64,000 nucleotides of DNA from Sporosarcina sp. 6E9. GTDB taxonomy: Bacteria > Bacillota > Bacilli > Bacillales_A > Planococcaceae. Positions within the stretch are counted from its first letter, which is position 1. Every line of letters begins with the position of its first letter. Where the stretch lies: positions 91,874-155,873 of the forward strand of contig NZ_JAGEMN010000001.1 in the NCBI RefSeq assembly GCF_017921835.1, given 5' to 3'. The notes beneath the pieces were generated by a model. It did not search any database. It had not been told where the DNA came from and was given only the letters and a program-made list of their open reading frames with translations. Of the stretch, positions 25,133-34,207 are shown piece by piece. The translations under genes and the position numbers were made by a program.

Positions 25133-26386
25133 CTATAATTGTTTTAAGAAGTCAATTTCAACTTCATTTTTCCGTGGTTCACGTTTAAATAAATAATTAC
25201 CCTGTCTAACTGACATTAGTACTTCTGCACGCTCACGAATGGCTTCGTAAGGATCTTGTGCATCCAAAACGATAAAGTTAGCTGGTTTTCCTGCTTCAAT
25301 ACCATACTCATCGTTAACTCTCATAAGGTTTGCACCGTGGTATGTAATTAGGTCCAACGCTTTATTGATCTCATCGATGTGTGTATAGTGCGCTAGATGT
25401 ATACCGTTGTCTAAAATGTTCATCATATTTCCGTTACCGAGTGGATACCAGTAATCCGCAATAGAATCTTGTGCAAATGCCACAGTATTTCCATTTTCCA
25501 ACAACTCTTTTACGCGCGTTAAGCCGCGGCGTTTCGGATAACTATCGCCACGTCCTTGTAAATGTGCGTTTTCAGTTGGACAAGAAATAAAGTTGATTTT
25601 TGATTCTTTAAATAGACCTAGCATCTTATTGGCATAACTATTTTCTACAGATCCAAAGCTAGTTGTATGACTTGCAGTTGTATAGGGACCATAGTTTTCT
25701 TCCATAACAAGCGCATTTAACACTTCTAAAAATCGGCTATTTGGATCATCGTTTTCATCACAGTGAATATCAATCATCACGTTATATTTTATCGCCATGT
25801 TCACAATACGTTTCAGAGATTCAACACCATGTTCATAAGAAATTTCAAAGTGAGGAATCCCACCAGCCACGTCAGCACCCATTTTAAGTGCTTCTTCCAT
25901 TAAAGCTTCTGCACCTTTATACCGGAAGAAACCTTCCTGAGGAAATGCAACAAGTTGGAGCGTGACGATATCCTTCAATTCTTCGCGCAGTTTTATTAAT
26001 GCTTTCATCCCGGTTAAGTTAGGATCCGTAATATCTACATGCGTGCGAATAAATTGAACACCTTTGCTCAATTCTTTCTGAATGCCTTTAATCGCGCGCT
26101 CACGTACCATTTCTTCCGTCAGTGATTTTTTATTATCACTCCAACGCTGGATCCCTTCAAATAACGTTCCGGATACATTCGCATTGCCTTCGCCTAGCCC
26201 TGAAAAGATATAATCTAAGTGTAAATGAGGGTCAACATAAGGGGGTAATACTAAACGTCCTTCTAAATCAATTACTTCATCTGCGTTCTCTAAATCATTA
26301 CCTATGGCTGTAAACTGACCGTTTCCCACTAAAAATTCACGGGACTCTGGCGCCCCATAGATATTCGCATTAATAAATTTTTTCAT
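25133..26386 (-). CDS. Cytosine deaminase-like amidohydrolase
   Basis: 417-residue metal-dependent hydrolase of the amidohydrolase superfamily, closest in motif order to cytosine deaminase CodA. The first metal HxH lies in DPHLHLDYIFSG, followed by HTHVDI-type IRTHVDITDP, the third ligand region DIHCDENDDPNSRF, TASHTTSFGS and the metal Asp in AFAQDSIADYWYPLGNGNM. It may deaminate cytosine or another N-heterocycle. ATG 26386 (MKKFINANIYG) follows AAAGGAG by 11 bases and gives the normal N-terminus; earlier in-frame ATGs exist. Single gene with own terminator. Confidence 0.75.
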   Translation of the reverse strand: MKKFINANIYGAPESREFLVGNGQFTAIGNDLENADEVIDLEGRLVLPPYVDPHLHLDYIFSGLGEGNANVSGTLFEGIQRWSDNKKSLTEEMVRERAIKGIQKELSKGVQFIRTHVDITDPNLTGMKALIKLREELKDIVTLQLVAFPQEGFFRYKGAEALMEEALKMGADVAGGIPHFEISYEHGVESLKRIVNMAIKYNVMIDIHCDENDDPNSRFLEVLNALVMEENYGPYTTASHTTSFGSVENSYANKMLGLFKESKINFISCPTENAHLQGRGDSYPKRRGLTRVKELLENGNTVAFAQDSIADYWYPLGNGNMMNILDNGIHLAHYTHIDEINKALDLITYHGANLMRVNDEYGIEAGKPANFIVLDAQDPYEAIRERAEVLMSVRQGNYLFKREPRKNEVEIDFLKQL

Positions 26387-26624
26387 ACAATACATGACTC
26401 CTTTACCCATTCTGATAGCTATCATGATTACATGAACTATTATAACAGTTGTGAAACGAAGGCAGAATTCTTACGCTCAAACTTAGATATAAGCCTATTC
26501 AAGAATCTACTGCGATTATGGATAACAAAAGTGACAGGAAATATGTGTATTTGTAGAAAGTTGGAAATATTGGCAGTATAATGAAGCAAATAAACTATTT
26601 ATTATTTCAAAGGGGGATTTGTAA

Positions 26625-26702
26625 ATGAAAAAAAATAGACAAGCCATTATTTGGGCTGTAATCGCTATTGTACTTGTATTAATCTGGATTTTTACAAGAT
26701 AA
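26625..26702 (+). CDS. 25-residue single-helix membrane peptide
   Basis: MKKNRQAIIWAVIAIVLVLI followed by WIFTR: a basic start, one hydrophobic helix of about 18 residues and a basic end. A strong ribosome site, AAAGGGGG, lies 7 bases upstream. Size and form are like toxin-type or regulatory membrane miniproteins of Bacillales, but there is no diagnostic motif. Directly followed by the NUDIX gene. Confidence 0.5.
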   Translation: MKKNRQAIIWAVIAIVLVLIWIFTR

Positions 26703-26732
26703 GGTTTATCGAATACAAGTGGGGGGATTTGC

Positions 26733-27234
26733 ATGATCTATGTAAATGTTAGAGCAATAATTGAAAGAAATGGGCCGGATGGAACTGAAATCGTTATACA
26801 AAAAAGGGTTAAATCTAATGAAAACAAAACACCTTATGAGCTACCTGGGGGAAGGTTAGAAGTATTCGAGTCATTTCTAGAAGGACTTAAAAGAGAAGTA
26901 CACGAAGAAACGGGACTTCTTATTACAAAATTTTTTGGGGAAGAAACTAGAATTGAAACGTATACCGTGGATTCGAATGTTGAAGCTATAAAGCCTTTTG
27001 CCGTTTATCAAACGACAACCGGTCCAGTAGATTCATTAGGCGTTTATTTTCGATGTCAAGCCGCTGGTAATTAGTTGAAGAAGGCGACGAGACCGAAGAT
27101 ATAAAGTGGATATCTGTAGATGAGCTACACAATTCACTAGAGCAAGAGTTAATAGATTTCAGTTGGGTGGACAAGTCTGGAATCATGTATTATTTGAAAT
27201 GGTATTACGCAAATAAAATTACTGAGTTAGTATA
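26733..27234 (+). pseudogene. NUDIX hydrolase, frameshifted
   Basis: A complete NUDIX box is present: G-x5-E-x7-REVHEETGL beginning in GGRLEVFESFLEGLKREV. The frame from ATG 26733 stops at 27074. A second frame from about 27070 continues naturally with LVEEGDETEDIKWISVDELH and ends with YYANKITELV at 27234. One missing base near GGTAATTAG would restore a protein of about 166 residues. NUDIX enzymes hydrolyse nucleoside diphosphates linked to another moiety. A sequencing error is possible, but similar breaks recur in this region. Confidence 0.8.
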
Positions 27235-27272
27235 ATACTCGGTTTATTATAATGGTAATACGTTAACCACAA

Positions 27273-28148
27273 ATGTTTTTCGCAGAATATTTAATTGGCA
27301 TTTTATCAATAACAGAGATTGGATATATACTTTTTCTGGCTCCCATGTATGGGGGTGGCGCCCTACTTATACGAGAGGTTACCCGCAGAACCAGTCGCGG
27401 AATAATAACCATGTTAGTACTTGGAATCGCCTACGGACTGATTGAGGAAGGCTTGATCGACCAAATGTTATTCAATCGTTTTTATCTTTCTGATCAAGAT
27501 CAATGGAAGTCTTTTATCCCTTTTCTGGGAATTGATGGTCGGCTAACTGTTTACGTACTAGCAATGCATGCGATATGGAGTACCTGTATACCAATTATCA
27601 TTGTCGAAGCGCTCTTCCCTAAACAAGGAATTAAACCTTGGCTTAGTAAATCTGGGTTAGGAATAGTTACTTCAATTTTTATTTTAGGATCTGTATATCT
27701 TAGTTATGATACCTATATAGAAAAGCAATTTTTCGCTTCCACGCTTCAACTGCTTGGTACTACTATAGCCGTAATACTACTTATAATTCTCTCATTTAAT
27801 TTTGGTAGTCATACGAGTACTTCTACAACGACAGCACCGAAACCGTGGTTTTTAGGTATATTTTCTTTAGTTGCTTCAAGCGTTTTCATGCTCGCCGATT
27901 CATCCTATGGTTGGGATGGTTTCGCTGTCTGTGTAATAACAGTTGTGGTATTTTTCATAATTGTATTTCGTTGGTCACGTCGGATTGGTTGGGGAGATAT
28001 ACACCGCATTGCGATTGCGGGAGGTGGGATAGTAACTTATGCATGGCTAGGACTATTTTCCGGTAGTTTCATTTTCGCGTTTGGCGCAATTATATTACTT
28101 GTTGTTGCAGTTAGGAAATTGCGCAAGTCCAGAATTAGAATGAACTAG
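27273..28148 (+). CDS. Multi-pass membrane protein with an EE motif
   Basis: 291 residues, eight or so hydrophobic helices. LGIAYGLIEEGLIDQMLFNR near residue 50 places two glutamates in a helix, similar to the EExxR pattern of CPBP (Rce1-like) intramembrane proteases, but the other CPBP motifs are not clear. An in-frame TAA lies 9 bases before ATG 27273 and no ribosome site is evident, so the gene may be poorly expressed or have lost its 5' end. It ends before a strong hairpin. Confidence 0.55.
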   Translation: MFFAEYLIGILSITEIGYILFLAPMYGGGALLIREVTRRTSRGIITMLVLGIAYGLIEEGLIDQMLFNRFYLSDQDQWKSFIPFLGIDGRLTVYVLAMHAIWSTCIPIIIVEALFPKQGIKPWLSKSGLGIVTSIFILGSVYLSYDTYIEKQFFASTLQLLGTTIAVILLIILSFNFGSHTSTSTTTAPKPWFLGIFSLVASSVFMLADSSYGWDGFAVCVITVVVFFIIVFRWSRRIGWGDIHRIAIAGGGIVTYAWLGLFSGSFIFAFGAIILLVVAVRKLRKSRIRMN

Positions 28149-28180
28149 GGTATTAATACTGGCTGATAGGGATTTTTTTA

Positions 28181-28219
28181 TGACTGATTGTCTACGCATC
28201 TTAGACAATCAGTCATTTG
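28181..28219 (+). terminator. Strong 14-bp hairpin
   Basis: TGACTGATTGTCTA pairs perfectly with TAGACAATCAGTCA over a 7-base loop. The T tail is short, but the position after the membrane protein gene suggests a terminator. Confidence 0.6.
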
Positions 28220-28312
28220 TGTTTAAGAAAATGTATAAAGGGACCTCCTTTTGTATGAAAAGTGAAACTATTTACGCAGGCACTTCGTAAACCAAATAAG
28301 AGGGATGGATCA

Positions 28313-28453
28313 GTGATATTTCTATTGTTTATTTCATTGGGGATATATAGGGGGATTGTTCTTATTTTCATGTTGTTTGAAAAATTAGGTTTGAATACAT
28401 TCGGAGTCTTACTAATACTGACTGGTTTATTTGTGGATATTATCTTTACTTGA
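28313..28453 (+). pseudogene. Degenerate copy of the M23-peptidase gene start
   Basis: GTG 28313 opens a 46-codon frame beginning MIFLLFISLG. The DNA from about 28255 to 28345 closely follows the leader and first codons of the peptidase gene at 29548 (GTGATATTTCCAATGC there, GTGATATTTCTATTG here). The similarity then fades into an unrelated hydrophobic tail, so this is a truncated duplication or a recombined mini-membrane protein. Confidence 0.5.
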
Positions 28454-28507
28454 TACCTATATTCAGGTACCTTTCACTAATTAAATAAATGGAGGGATAT
28501 AATTAAA

Positions 28508-28609
28508 ATGAATGTTGCAGCAATGTTTATAATTTTCTCTGGTGCAATCATTGGCATTGTCAGTGCAATTTCAGGAACAAAAAAGAAAAAGGATACTAAA
28601 AAAAGATAA
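28508..28609 (+). CDS. 33-residue membrane peptide
   Basis: One hydrophobic helix (AAMFIIFSGAIIGIVSAISG) followed by a Lys-rich tail. GGAGGGA is upstream at a slightly long distance. Function unknown. It is followed 27 bases later by a full cassette-type repeat. Confidence 0.5.
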   Translation: MNVAAMFIIFSGAIIGIVSAISGTKKKKDTKKR

Positions 28610-28635
28610 ATCGGTTTCTTGGTTGTTGTTCGGAA

Positions 28636-28683
28636 AAAGGGTGCAGCTGTTGCTTAATCTTTATGCCTGAAACGGACCATTAT
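28636..28683 (+). repeat. Cassette repeat, type A (first of the main array)
   Basis: AAAGGGTGCAGCTGTTGC at the 5' end and ATGCCTGAAACGGACCAT at the 3' end match the consensus at most positions. Junction between the 33- and 27-residue peptide genes. Confidence 0.65.
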
Positions 28684-28754
28684 GTATAGGAGATTTGCGC
28701 TTTATCATTTCAGGGAATACTAGAGTTAATAAATAATTTAGGGGAGGAGATAAG

Positions 28755-28838
28755 ATGGGGCTTTTATTTTACTTTTTGATATTCGGTTTAATTGTGTTTT
28801 TGAGTCTTGCTCTTTATTTACCATTCTTGAAAAAGTAA
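28755..28838 (+). CDS. 27-residue membrane peptide
   Basis: MGLLFYFLIFGLIVFLSLAL followed by YLPFLKK. A single helix with a basic end, preceded by GGGGAGGAG at ideal spacing. Another of the miniproteins typical of this region; function unknown. Confidence 0.5.
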   Translation: MGLLFYFLIFGLIVFLSLALYLPFLKK

Positions 28839-28889
28839 TAACTATAAGTTGTACAGTCATAATTGCCAAGTAATAGGAGGGCAAATGAA

Positions 28890-29195
28890 ATGGGAATTGA
28901 TATGATAATCGGTCTAGTTATCGGTGTATTGTTAATTTGGGCTGGCTATATTGTTCGGACAAAACAGGCACTTGCCTTTCTAGCGGGTTTCAGGGAGTCG
29001 TGGGAACCGGTTAATAAAGAAAGACTAGGGAACAGAGTAGGTATTCTCTTAATTATTATCGGTGTTATTGCCATTTTTACATCTGTTTTTACCATATGGT
29101 TTGGGGCTACAGCTGGGAAAGTCTCTGGGGTCTTGGTTATTATTGATGTGGTTATGATTATTATGGTAATCGCACTAGATCAAATAGGATATTGA
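28890..29195 (+). CDS. Small three-helix membrane protein
   Basis: 101-residue protein with hydrophobic stretches at about residues 3-20, 47-66 and 76-97, linked by a polar loop (GFRESWEPVNKERLGNRVG). Similar to the DUF3784-type small membrane proteins of Firmicutes. ATG 28890 lies 7 bases after AGGAGGG. An in-frame ATG 27 bases upstream has no site. Confidence 0.65.
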   Translation: MGIDMIIGLVIGVLLIWAGYIVRTKQALAFLAGFRESWEPVNKERLGNRVGILLIIIGVIAIFTSVFTIWFGATAGKVSGVLVIIDVVMIIMVIALDQIGY

Positions 29196-29339
29196 TGACA
29201 TTGGCTGTTTTAAGACTTCAAAACCGGACAGGATTAAACGCTCCCATATTAAATGGAATTGTTTATCCTAAGACATGAATACATATCAAAATAGCGGTTC
29301 ATCAATAGTATTATTGTTGTATTCATTGAAATAAGTGTT

Positions 29340-29424
29340 CGAAGGGCTATTCAGTTAATTAACTACAATGGCAAAAGTAAAGAAGGGGGATATCGACTAT
29401 ATAACACTTTGTCGATATCCCCTT
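29340..29424 (+). repeat. Element related to the 55.4-kb MITE, ending in a terminator
   Basis: The segment ATTCAGTTAATTAACTACAA and the later ATAACACTTTGTC match, with few changes and in the same order, the interior of the inverted-repeat element at 55386-55533. Here the right part forms a terminator: GGGGATATCGAC (29386-29397) pairs with GTCGATATCCCC (29411-29422), followed by a T run. The rest of the 29196-29547 gap is empty. Confidence 0.5.
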
Positions 29425-29547
29425 GTTTTTTGTCTCAAGCGCAACATATTTTCAGACGGTCGCGACTACGAATTGTGCGAAAAGTGAAACTACTTGTACG
29501 GACTCTTCGTAATTAAAATAAGAGTGAAAAATAAGGGGGTTGTATAA

Positions 29548-30447
29548 GTGATATTTCCAATGCTTCTTTCGTTGGGGATTTTAATTGTTTTACCGGCAGG
29601 ACTACTGGTTGGTATATGGAAGTCAGCTTTTAAAAGTAAATTGGAATGGCTGCTAGATGTATTAGCAACAACGGTATTAATCGCCTGTATCTTTCAAACA
29701 GCAAATTGGAGTTCGATTGGTTCATATTGGCGTTACATTTGGATCGTATTACTTGTCATCGCAATCGTAACTTCTTGGAGAAGAGTGCGCGACCTACCTT
29801 TTCGAATCAAATATACAGGCAGTCAAAAAGTGTCAATCGGTATAAATATTTTGCTTATTCTAGTGTTTACTGTATTTAACGGATTTGTTCTTACAAGTTA
29901 TTCAGTTAAAGATCAAGCAATAGACTTGGCCTTTCCTCTCAAAGATGGAACTTATTATGTGGGTCATGGTGGAAACCATGTGCATATGAATTATCATCAA
30001 GCACATCCACCGCAAAAATACGCATTAGATATTCTCGGATTGAATAAACTCGGAACACGTGCAACCGGTCTATATCCAAAGGACCTCGATAAATATGAAA
30101 TATACGAAAATAATCTGTATAGCCCATGTAATGGAATTGTTATTGAAACCAGAAATGACATACCTGACTTAACGCCACCTGAAATGGATCCAGAAAATAC
30201 GATGGGTAATTATGTCGCTTTAACCTGTAATGGTCACGAGGCAATCATTTATCTAATGCATATGCAACAAGAAAGTGTTTCTGTAACTGAAGGGGAAGAA
30301 GTAACAACCGGTCAATTACTTGGTAAAATCGGGAATTCAGGAAACACGTCAGAACCTCATTTACATATCCATGCGGAATTGGATGGTGTAGGGGTACCCA
30401 TTACCTTTGAAGGGAAATTTCTTGTGAGAAATAGTATAGTGCGTTAA
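29548..30447 (+). CDS. Membrane-anchored M23-family metallopeptidase
   Basis: 299-residue protein: three or four N-terminal membrane helices (to about residue 120), then an extracellular LytM/M23 domain. The zinc ligands are visible as the Asp of KYALDILG and the HLHIH motif in SEPHLHIHAELD; the GKIGNSGNTS loop precedes it. It would cleave peptidoglycan cross-bridges, or be a non-lytic relative. GTG 29548 is preceded by AAGGGGG. Relics of related genes lie at 28313 and 51448 and another M23 gene at 55611. Confidence 0.75.
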   Translation: MIFPMLLSLGILIVLPAGLLVGIWKSAFKSKLEWLLDVLATTVLIACIFQTANWSSIGSYWRYIWIVLLVIAIVTSWRRVRDLPFRIKYTGSQKVSIGINILLILVFTVFNGFVLTSYSVKDQAIDLAFPLKDGTYYVGHGGNHVHMNYHQAHPPQKYALDILGLNKLGTRATGLYPKDLDKYEIYENNLYSPCNGIVIETRNDIPDLTPPEMDPENTMGNYVALTCNGHEAIIYLMHMQQESVSVTEGEEVTTGQLLGKIGNSGNTSEPHLHIHAELDGVGVPITFEGKFLVRNSIVR

Positions 30448-30521
30448 AAAGTATACTATCAGTGAATTAAGTGTGTTCGTGGTATTCAAATAAAGTCCAA
30501 ATTATTGAGGATGTTGAACAA

Positions 30522-31052
30522 ATGAACAAAAAATATATTGGGGTGTTAGCTATAGGAGAAGTATCTGAAAAGACTTTGAAGAAAATAGAGAAGGATATTT
30601 CACAAAATGACTTGGGGAAAGCGAGAGATAGACTACACGGGTTAATATTAACCTAACCCAATGAATTAGAACTTCGGAAAAGATTAGGAGATATTTATTC
30701 AGCGTTAAGATATCCTTCAAGGGCTGGATTGTACTGGTATTTAGAACAGAACAAGACACCAGAAATGAGGTTAGCATGCATTGATTTTGAAAAATCTATG
30801 GGGAACGATCCAATAAGAATAGCTAGAGCCCTGAAATTTAAAGGTGATTGTGAAGTCATCAAAGATCAGGAGTTACGTCTATTAATATTGCAGATACAAA
30901 ACAAATCCGAAATAGATTTGTTTGAAGAAGCTGAGGTATATGAAGAGACGTGGGTAGGTAAATTGGAACTGTTGGGAATTATATTGGTTATTACTATAAC
31001 CCTTTTCTTTACATTTTTCGGCGTGTACCAATTCACAAAATGGATTCTTTAA
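30522..31052 (+). pseudogene. DUF6584-like protein with an in-frame stop
   Basis: The frame from ATG 30522 reads MNKKYIGVLAIGEVSEKTLK up to GLILT, then TAA at 30654-30656, and continues in the same frame with PNELELRKRLGDIYSALRYP to the natural end at 31052. Family members I recall have a Tyr (TYPN) where the stop stands, so one base change broke the gene. The C-terminal part ends in a single membrane helix (ELLGIILVITITLFFTFFGV). Downstream codons look unharmed, so the change is recent or a sequencing error. Confidence 0.7.
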
Positions 31053-31146
31053 TTTAAAAATTAAAGAATGGATTGCAGAACTACTTCCTGGAGGAAATCT
31101 AGTTTCAGAGCATAATTGCAATCACCTCTGGAAGGCATTCTTGGAT

Positions 31147-31194
31147 AAACGGGTGATAGATTGTTGCACAAATTTAATGCCATTAACGGGATAA
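31147..31194 (+). repeat. Cassette repeat, type A
   Basis: AAACGGGTGATAGATTGTTG with a small insertion in the 5' core, then CACAAATTTAATGCC and CATTAACGGGATAAATT. Junction before the 54-residue membrane protein. Confidence 0.75.
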
Positions 31195-31230
31195 ATTATT
31201 TAATAATGTATGTAAAGGAGTAGATAACTT

Positions 31231-31395
31231 ATGAAGATAAATTGGACTTTGTTTTTATCATATCTTTTTGTGTGGATAGTGGTTGGTATAGTGATATTTG
31301 ATAATGTAATTCCTATGATTATTTTTATAATCTGTGGAGGAGCATGCGGTGGTTTTATACTTGCTACTAAAAAGAAAATAAAGTTTTACAATTAA
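31231..31395 (+). CDS. 54-residue two-helix membrane protein
   Basis: Two hydrophobic helices with a Gly/Cys-containing second one (FIICGGACGGFILATKKKI) and a Lys-rich end. GTAAAGGAG lies 10 bases before the ATG. Flanked by repeats on both sides, so it is a typical cassette unit. Function unknown. Confidence 0.55.
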   Translation: MKINWTLFLSYLFVWIVVGIVIFDNVIPMIIFIICGGACGGFILATKKKIKFYN

Positions 31396-31405
31396 ACTAT
31401 TAAAC

Positions 31406-31450
31406 AAATGGGTGCGATTGCGTCTATATCGCAATCGGGCCATTTTGTTT
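31406..31450 (+). repeat. Cassette repeat, type B with perfect stem
   Basis: Ends GGGTGCGATTG and CAATCGGGCCATTTTGTTT are conserved. The middle forms an 8-bp perfect hairpin: CGATTGCG (31415-31422) with CGCAATCG (31430-31437) around a 7-base loop. Confidence 0.8.
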
Positions 31451-31499
31451 AGATTTAACTCTCGAAGTAGTGAATTTTTAAAAAAGGAGGGATTAATAA

Positions 31500-31690
31500 T
31501 GAATAAATATCGTGGTTATGCAATGATAAGTGGATTTTTAGGAGCATTTCTAATTGCGACTGGTATGATGTTGAAAAATATTGTTACTTACTCACCATCA
31601 ATAGGTTTGATAGGTGGAGCCGTATTGTTTTTTGCTGCTACTTATTTCGCTATAAAATCAAATAAACGTAGTGTGGAAATGACTTCTTAA
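31500..31690 (+). CDS. 63-residue two-helix membrane protein
   Basis: MNKYRGYAMISGFLGAFLIA starts the first helix; the second is IGLIGGAVLFFAATYFAIK. The tail is basic. ATG 31500 follows AAAGGAGGG at 8 bases. A longer in-frame reading from 31412 would run through the repeat and is rejected. Confidence 0.6.
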
Positions 31691-31719
31691 TATTTAATAA
31701 ACTATCTTTGGACTTCTAC

Positions 31720-31766
31720 AAATGGGTGTGATTTTTTAAGACTATTCCATTAACGGATGCAAGAGT
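31720..31766 (+). repeat. Degenerate cassette repeat
   Basis: AAATGGGTGTGATTTTTTAA and CCATTAACGGATGCAAG keep both cores but with several changes. Confidence 0.5.
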
Positions 31767-31855
31767 ATTTTTTCATCCTCCTTCCCATTCATTGAATCTT
31801 TTTCTCATTCCAACCGTAATAAAGGTAGAGAGTTTTACTCGAGGAGGGTCATTTT

Positions 31856-32353
31856 ATGTATACACCTATTGAAGAACCATCAAAACGGTTATCGAAAGAA
31901 ATCATTCCTTCGATGAGATGGGGCGCTTTGATCAGCGTTGCCGTCGAATTTGTCATCGCAGGGATTCTATATGGAGTCAGTATCTATTTTGCATGGCCGG
32001 ACTGGGTCAACTGGATTCTCCTATTTGTGGCTGTCGTAATTGTAGCCGGCGCTATTTGGTCGATTGGATTACGACCGTTTTTTGTGTTTAAAAACACGCG
32101 TTATGAAGTGAGTGAAGAATTTTTGCAATTAAAATCGGGCGCATTCCACGAAGTTTATGAGCTGGTTCCGATGACGAAGATCCAGGCGGTTTCAACGCAT
32201 CAAGGCCCCATTTTACGGAGATTTAACTTATATTCGATTGCTATCGAAACGATGGGATCCTCTCACGCCATTGCAGGGTTGCCCAAACAAGTAGCGATTG
32301 ACGTAAGAAACCAGATTGCACATCTGGCGAAAATTCGGGAGGTGGATGAATAA
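31856..32353 (+). CDS. PH-domain membrane protein, YdbS-like
   Basis: 165-residue protein with two N-terminal helices and one bacterial PH domain (bPH2, formerly DUF304). Conserved segment: YEVSEEFLQLKSGAFHEVYE, then PMTKIQAVSTHQGPILRRFN. It overlaps the next gene by one base. In B. subtilis the ydbS/ydbT pair is important for resistance to antimicrobial products of competing Bacillus. The pair has a richer GC content than the small genes around it and looks like an ordinary chromosomal operon lying within the array. Confidence 0.8.
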   Translation: MYTPIEEPSKRLSKEIIPSMRWGALISVAVEFVIAGILYGVSIYFAWPDWVNWILLFVAVVIVAGAIWSIGLRPFFVFKNTRYEVSEEFLQLKSGAFHEVYELVPMTKIQAVSTHQGPILRRFNLYSIAIETMGSSHAIAGLPKQVAIDVRNQIAHLAKIREVDE

Positions 32354-33837
32354 TGGAATTTAAACGTTATCATCCATTGACAATCCTTTTTGACATATAC
32401 GGATTTGTCAAAAACGTGGCTTTTTTCGCATTGATATTATTCGTTTTTAATTATGGTTCGGAATCAATGCTAATCCGTATTGGACGCTGGGCTTTCTTAT
32501 TCGGGGCCATTTTGACGCTTGTTTCATTACTGATGAAATGGTTCTCTAACCGATATGCTGCGGATGAACAGGCATTTCATTTGAAAGCGGGCATTTTCCA
32601 AAAGACGGAACGCATCGTTTATTATGAAAAGGTTCAAAATGTCCAACGACGCACATCGTTTTTACATAAGATTTTCCGTATGACATCGATTTCTTTCCAG
32701 ACTGGTGCAACCGGGGTGGATGCTAAAGTTGAATTTAAAGCAGTGACACAACAAGAAGCTGATCGATTGGAATTGTTAGTAAAAGAAGCAGGTTCTAAAC
32801 CAATTGAAGTTCCAGATACGGATGCTCATATAGTGGAAGTGGATAAAGAAGAAGTGCAAAGAGTCATCCATTTCACACCTACACGTATAGATGTCGTTAA
32901 AGCGTCTTTCACTTCCCTCAGTTTTTTGTTCCTGATTGTCATTGTCGCATCTGCCTTTTCTAAAATTAGCGCATTATTTGACGTTGAAGAAGCTGTAGAG
33001 GGATGGGTCTTATCCTTATTGACCTCTGGGTGGATCATTGCTGGTATTGCAACGGTTTTAATCATCTTGTCTTTCACAATCGGCTATATCCGGACATTCA
33101 TCACATATGGTAAGTATGAAATCGCCTCGGATGATACACGGATTTACATTTCCAAAGGTGTTTTGGATGAGTCCGCTTTTTCGATACTGAAGAAACGTGT
33201 TCAAGGGATTGAAATCTCACAGTCGTTTATGAAACGGCTACTTGGGTTAGCGGAAGTGAAACTGATCAGCGCTGGTAGTCTTGGGAGTGACGAAGATGAA
33301 GTGAGTACACTCTATCCTTTCCTGCCGGTAAAACGTGCGTATTCAATGATTGAGGAAATGCTGCCGGACTACGAAGTGAGTACTGATATAAAACAACTTC
33401 CACGCAAATCATTATTTGTGAGAATCGTGAAGCCGTATTGGTTCTGGCTCATTGTAACCGCAGCGCTTACGTATTTCCGGAATGACCTATTTGAAAAACC
33501 AAATCTATGGTGGATCATTTCGATTAGTTTTCTCGCAGCGCTCGTCCTTGCACGTATCGTAAACTATTGGAACACATCTTATGCAATAACGGACCGTTTC
33601 ATCCAAGTAAGTGAAGGTACGTTAGGAAAGACCACATACTTGACGCGTCGCGATAAGATCATCGAAGTGTCCGTTAAACGGACGAAATTGCAGCAATGGA
33701 CAGGACTCGCGACAATCGGGCTCGTCAACCGCGCGCAACCTGTACGACATGAAAGTTTGCCCGATGTGACTGTCGAGGAAGCGAGCCGATTTTACCACTG
33801 GTATGTGTTAAGGGCAGAAGAAGTTCAGTTGGAATAA
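32353..33837 (+). CDS. Multi-domain PH-domain membrane protein, YdbT-like
   Basis: 494-residue membrane protein with several pairs of helices alternating with three bPH2 domains. Each domain repeats the same pattern: AFHLKAGIFQKTERIVYYEK with VQNVQRRTSFLHKIF, then IYISKGVLDESAFSILKKR with VQGIEISQSFMKRLLG, and ITDRFIQVSEGTLGKTTYLT near the end. Works with the YdbS-like partner just upstream; the stop and start share one base. Envelope role inferred from the family. Confidence 0.85.
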   Translation: MEFKRYHPLTILFDIYGFVKNVAFFALILFVFNYGSESMLIRIGRWAFLFGAILTLVSLLMKWFSNRYAADEQAFHLKAGIFQKTERIVYYEKVQNVQRRTSFLHKIFRMTSISFQTGATGVDAKVEFKAVTQQEADRLELLVKEAGSKPIEVPDTDAHIVEVDKEEVQRVIHFTPTRIDVVKASFTSLSFLFLIVIVASAFSKISALFDVEEAVEGWVLSLLTSGWIIAGIATVLIILSFTIGYIRTFITYGKYEIASDDTRIYISKGVLDESAFSILKKRVQGIEISQSFMKRLLGLAEVKLISAGSLGSDEDEVSTLYPFLPVKRAYSMIEEMLPDYEVSTDIKQLPRKSLFVRIVKPYWFWLIVTAALTYFRNDLFEKPNLWWIISISFLAALVLARIVNYWNTSYAITDRFIQVSEGTLGKTTYLTRRDKIIEVSVKRTKLQQWTGLATIGLVNRAQPVRHESLPDVTVEEASRFYHWYVLRAEEVQLE

Positions 33838-33868
33838 GTACGTAAAGGGACATTTAAAGGCGAAAGGG

Positions 33869-34105
33869 ATGTATGTTTTGTTAAATGTTTTCTTGGGATT
33901 AATAATTTTCATATCACTTATTTTTCTGTTTCTCGGGCTAAAGAGAAAGTCCAGATTAACTATATTTTTTGGCGCTATTGCTTTTATTGCGCCCTTACTT
34001 TATTTTGGTTTCAGAAATTGGATAATTTTGTTGCCATTAGTTCCCGTAATATCATTTGTAGTTTCGGATTTAATAATTAAAAATAGGAATTCTGCTCAAT
34101 TATAG
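33869..34105 (+). CDS. 78-residue membrane protein
   Basis: Two to three hydrophobic helices with a short basic loop (GLKRKSRL) and the tail IIKNRNSAQL. CGAAAGGG stands close before ATG 33869. Small, AT-rich and followed by a repeat, so it fits the cassette type. Function unknown. Confidence 0.55.
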   Translation: MYVLLNVFLGLIIFISLIFLFLGLKRKSRLTIFFGAIAFIAPLLYFGFRNWIILLPLVPVISFVVSDLIIKNRNSAQL

Positions 34106-34133
34106 CGGGTATTGCTTTAGAAATTCGATTAAA

Positions 34134-34185
34134 CAATCGGGTGCCATTTGTTGCACAAGTTTTATGCTAATAACGGTCCATTTTG
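34134..34185 (+). repeat. Cassette repeat, type A
   Basis: CAATCGGGTGCCATTTGTTG, CACAAGTTTTATGC, TAATAACGGTCCATTTTG. Junction before the GNAT gene. Confidence 0.85.
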
Positions 34186-34207
34186 CTGAAGAAAAAGAGG
34201 GGTTTTT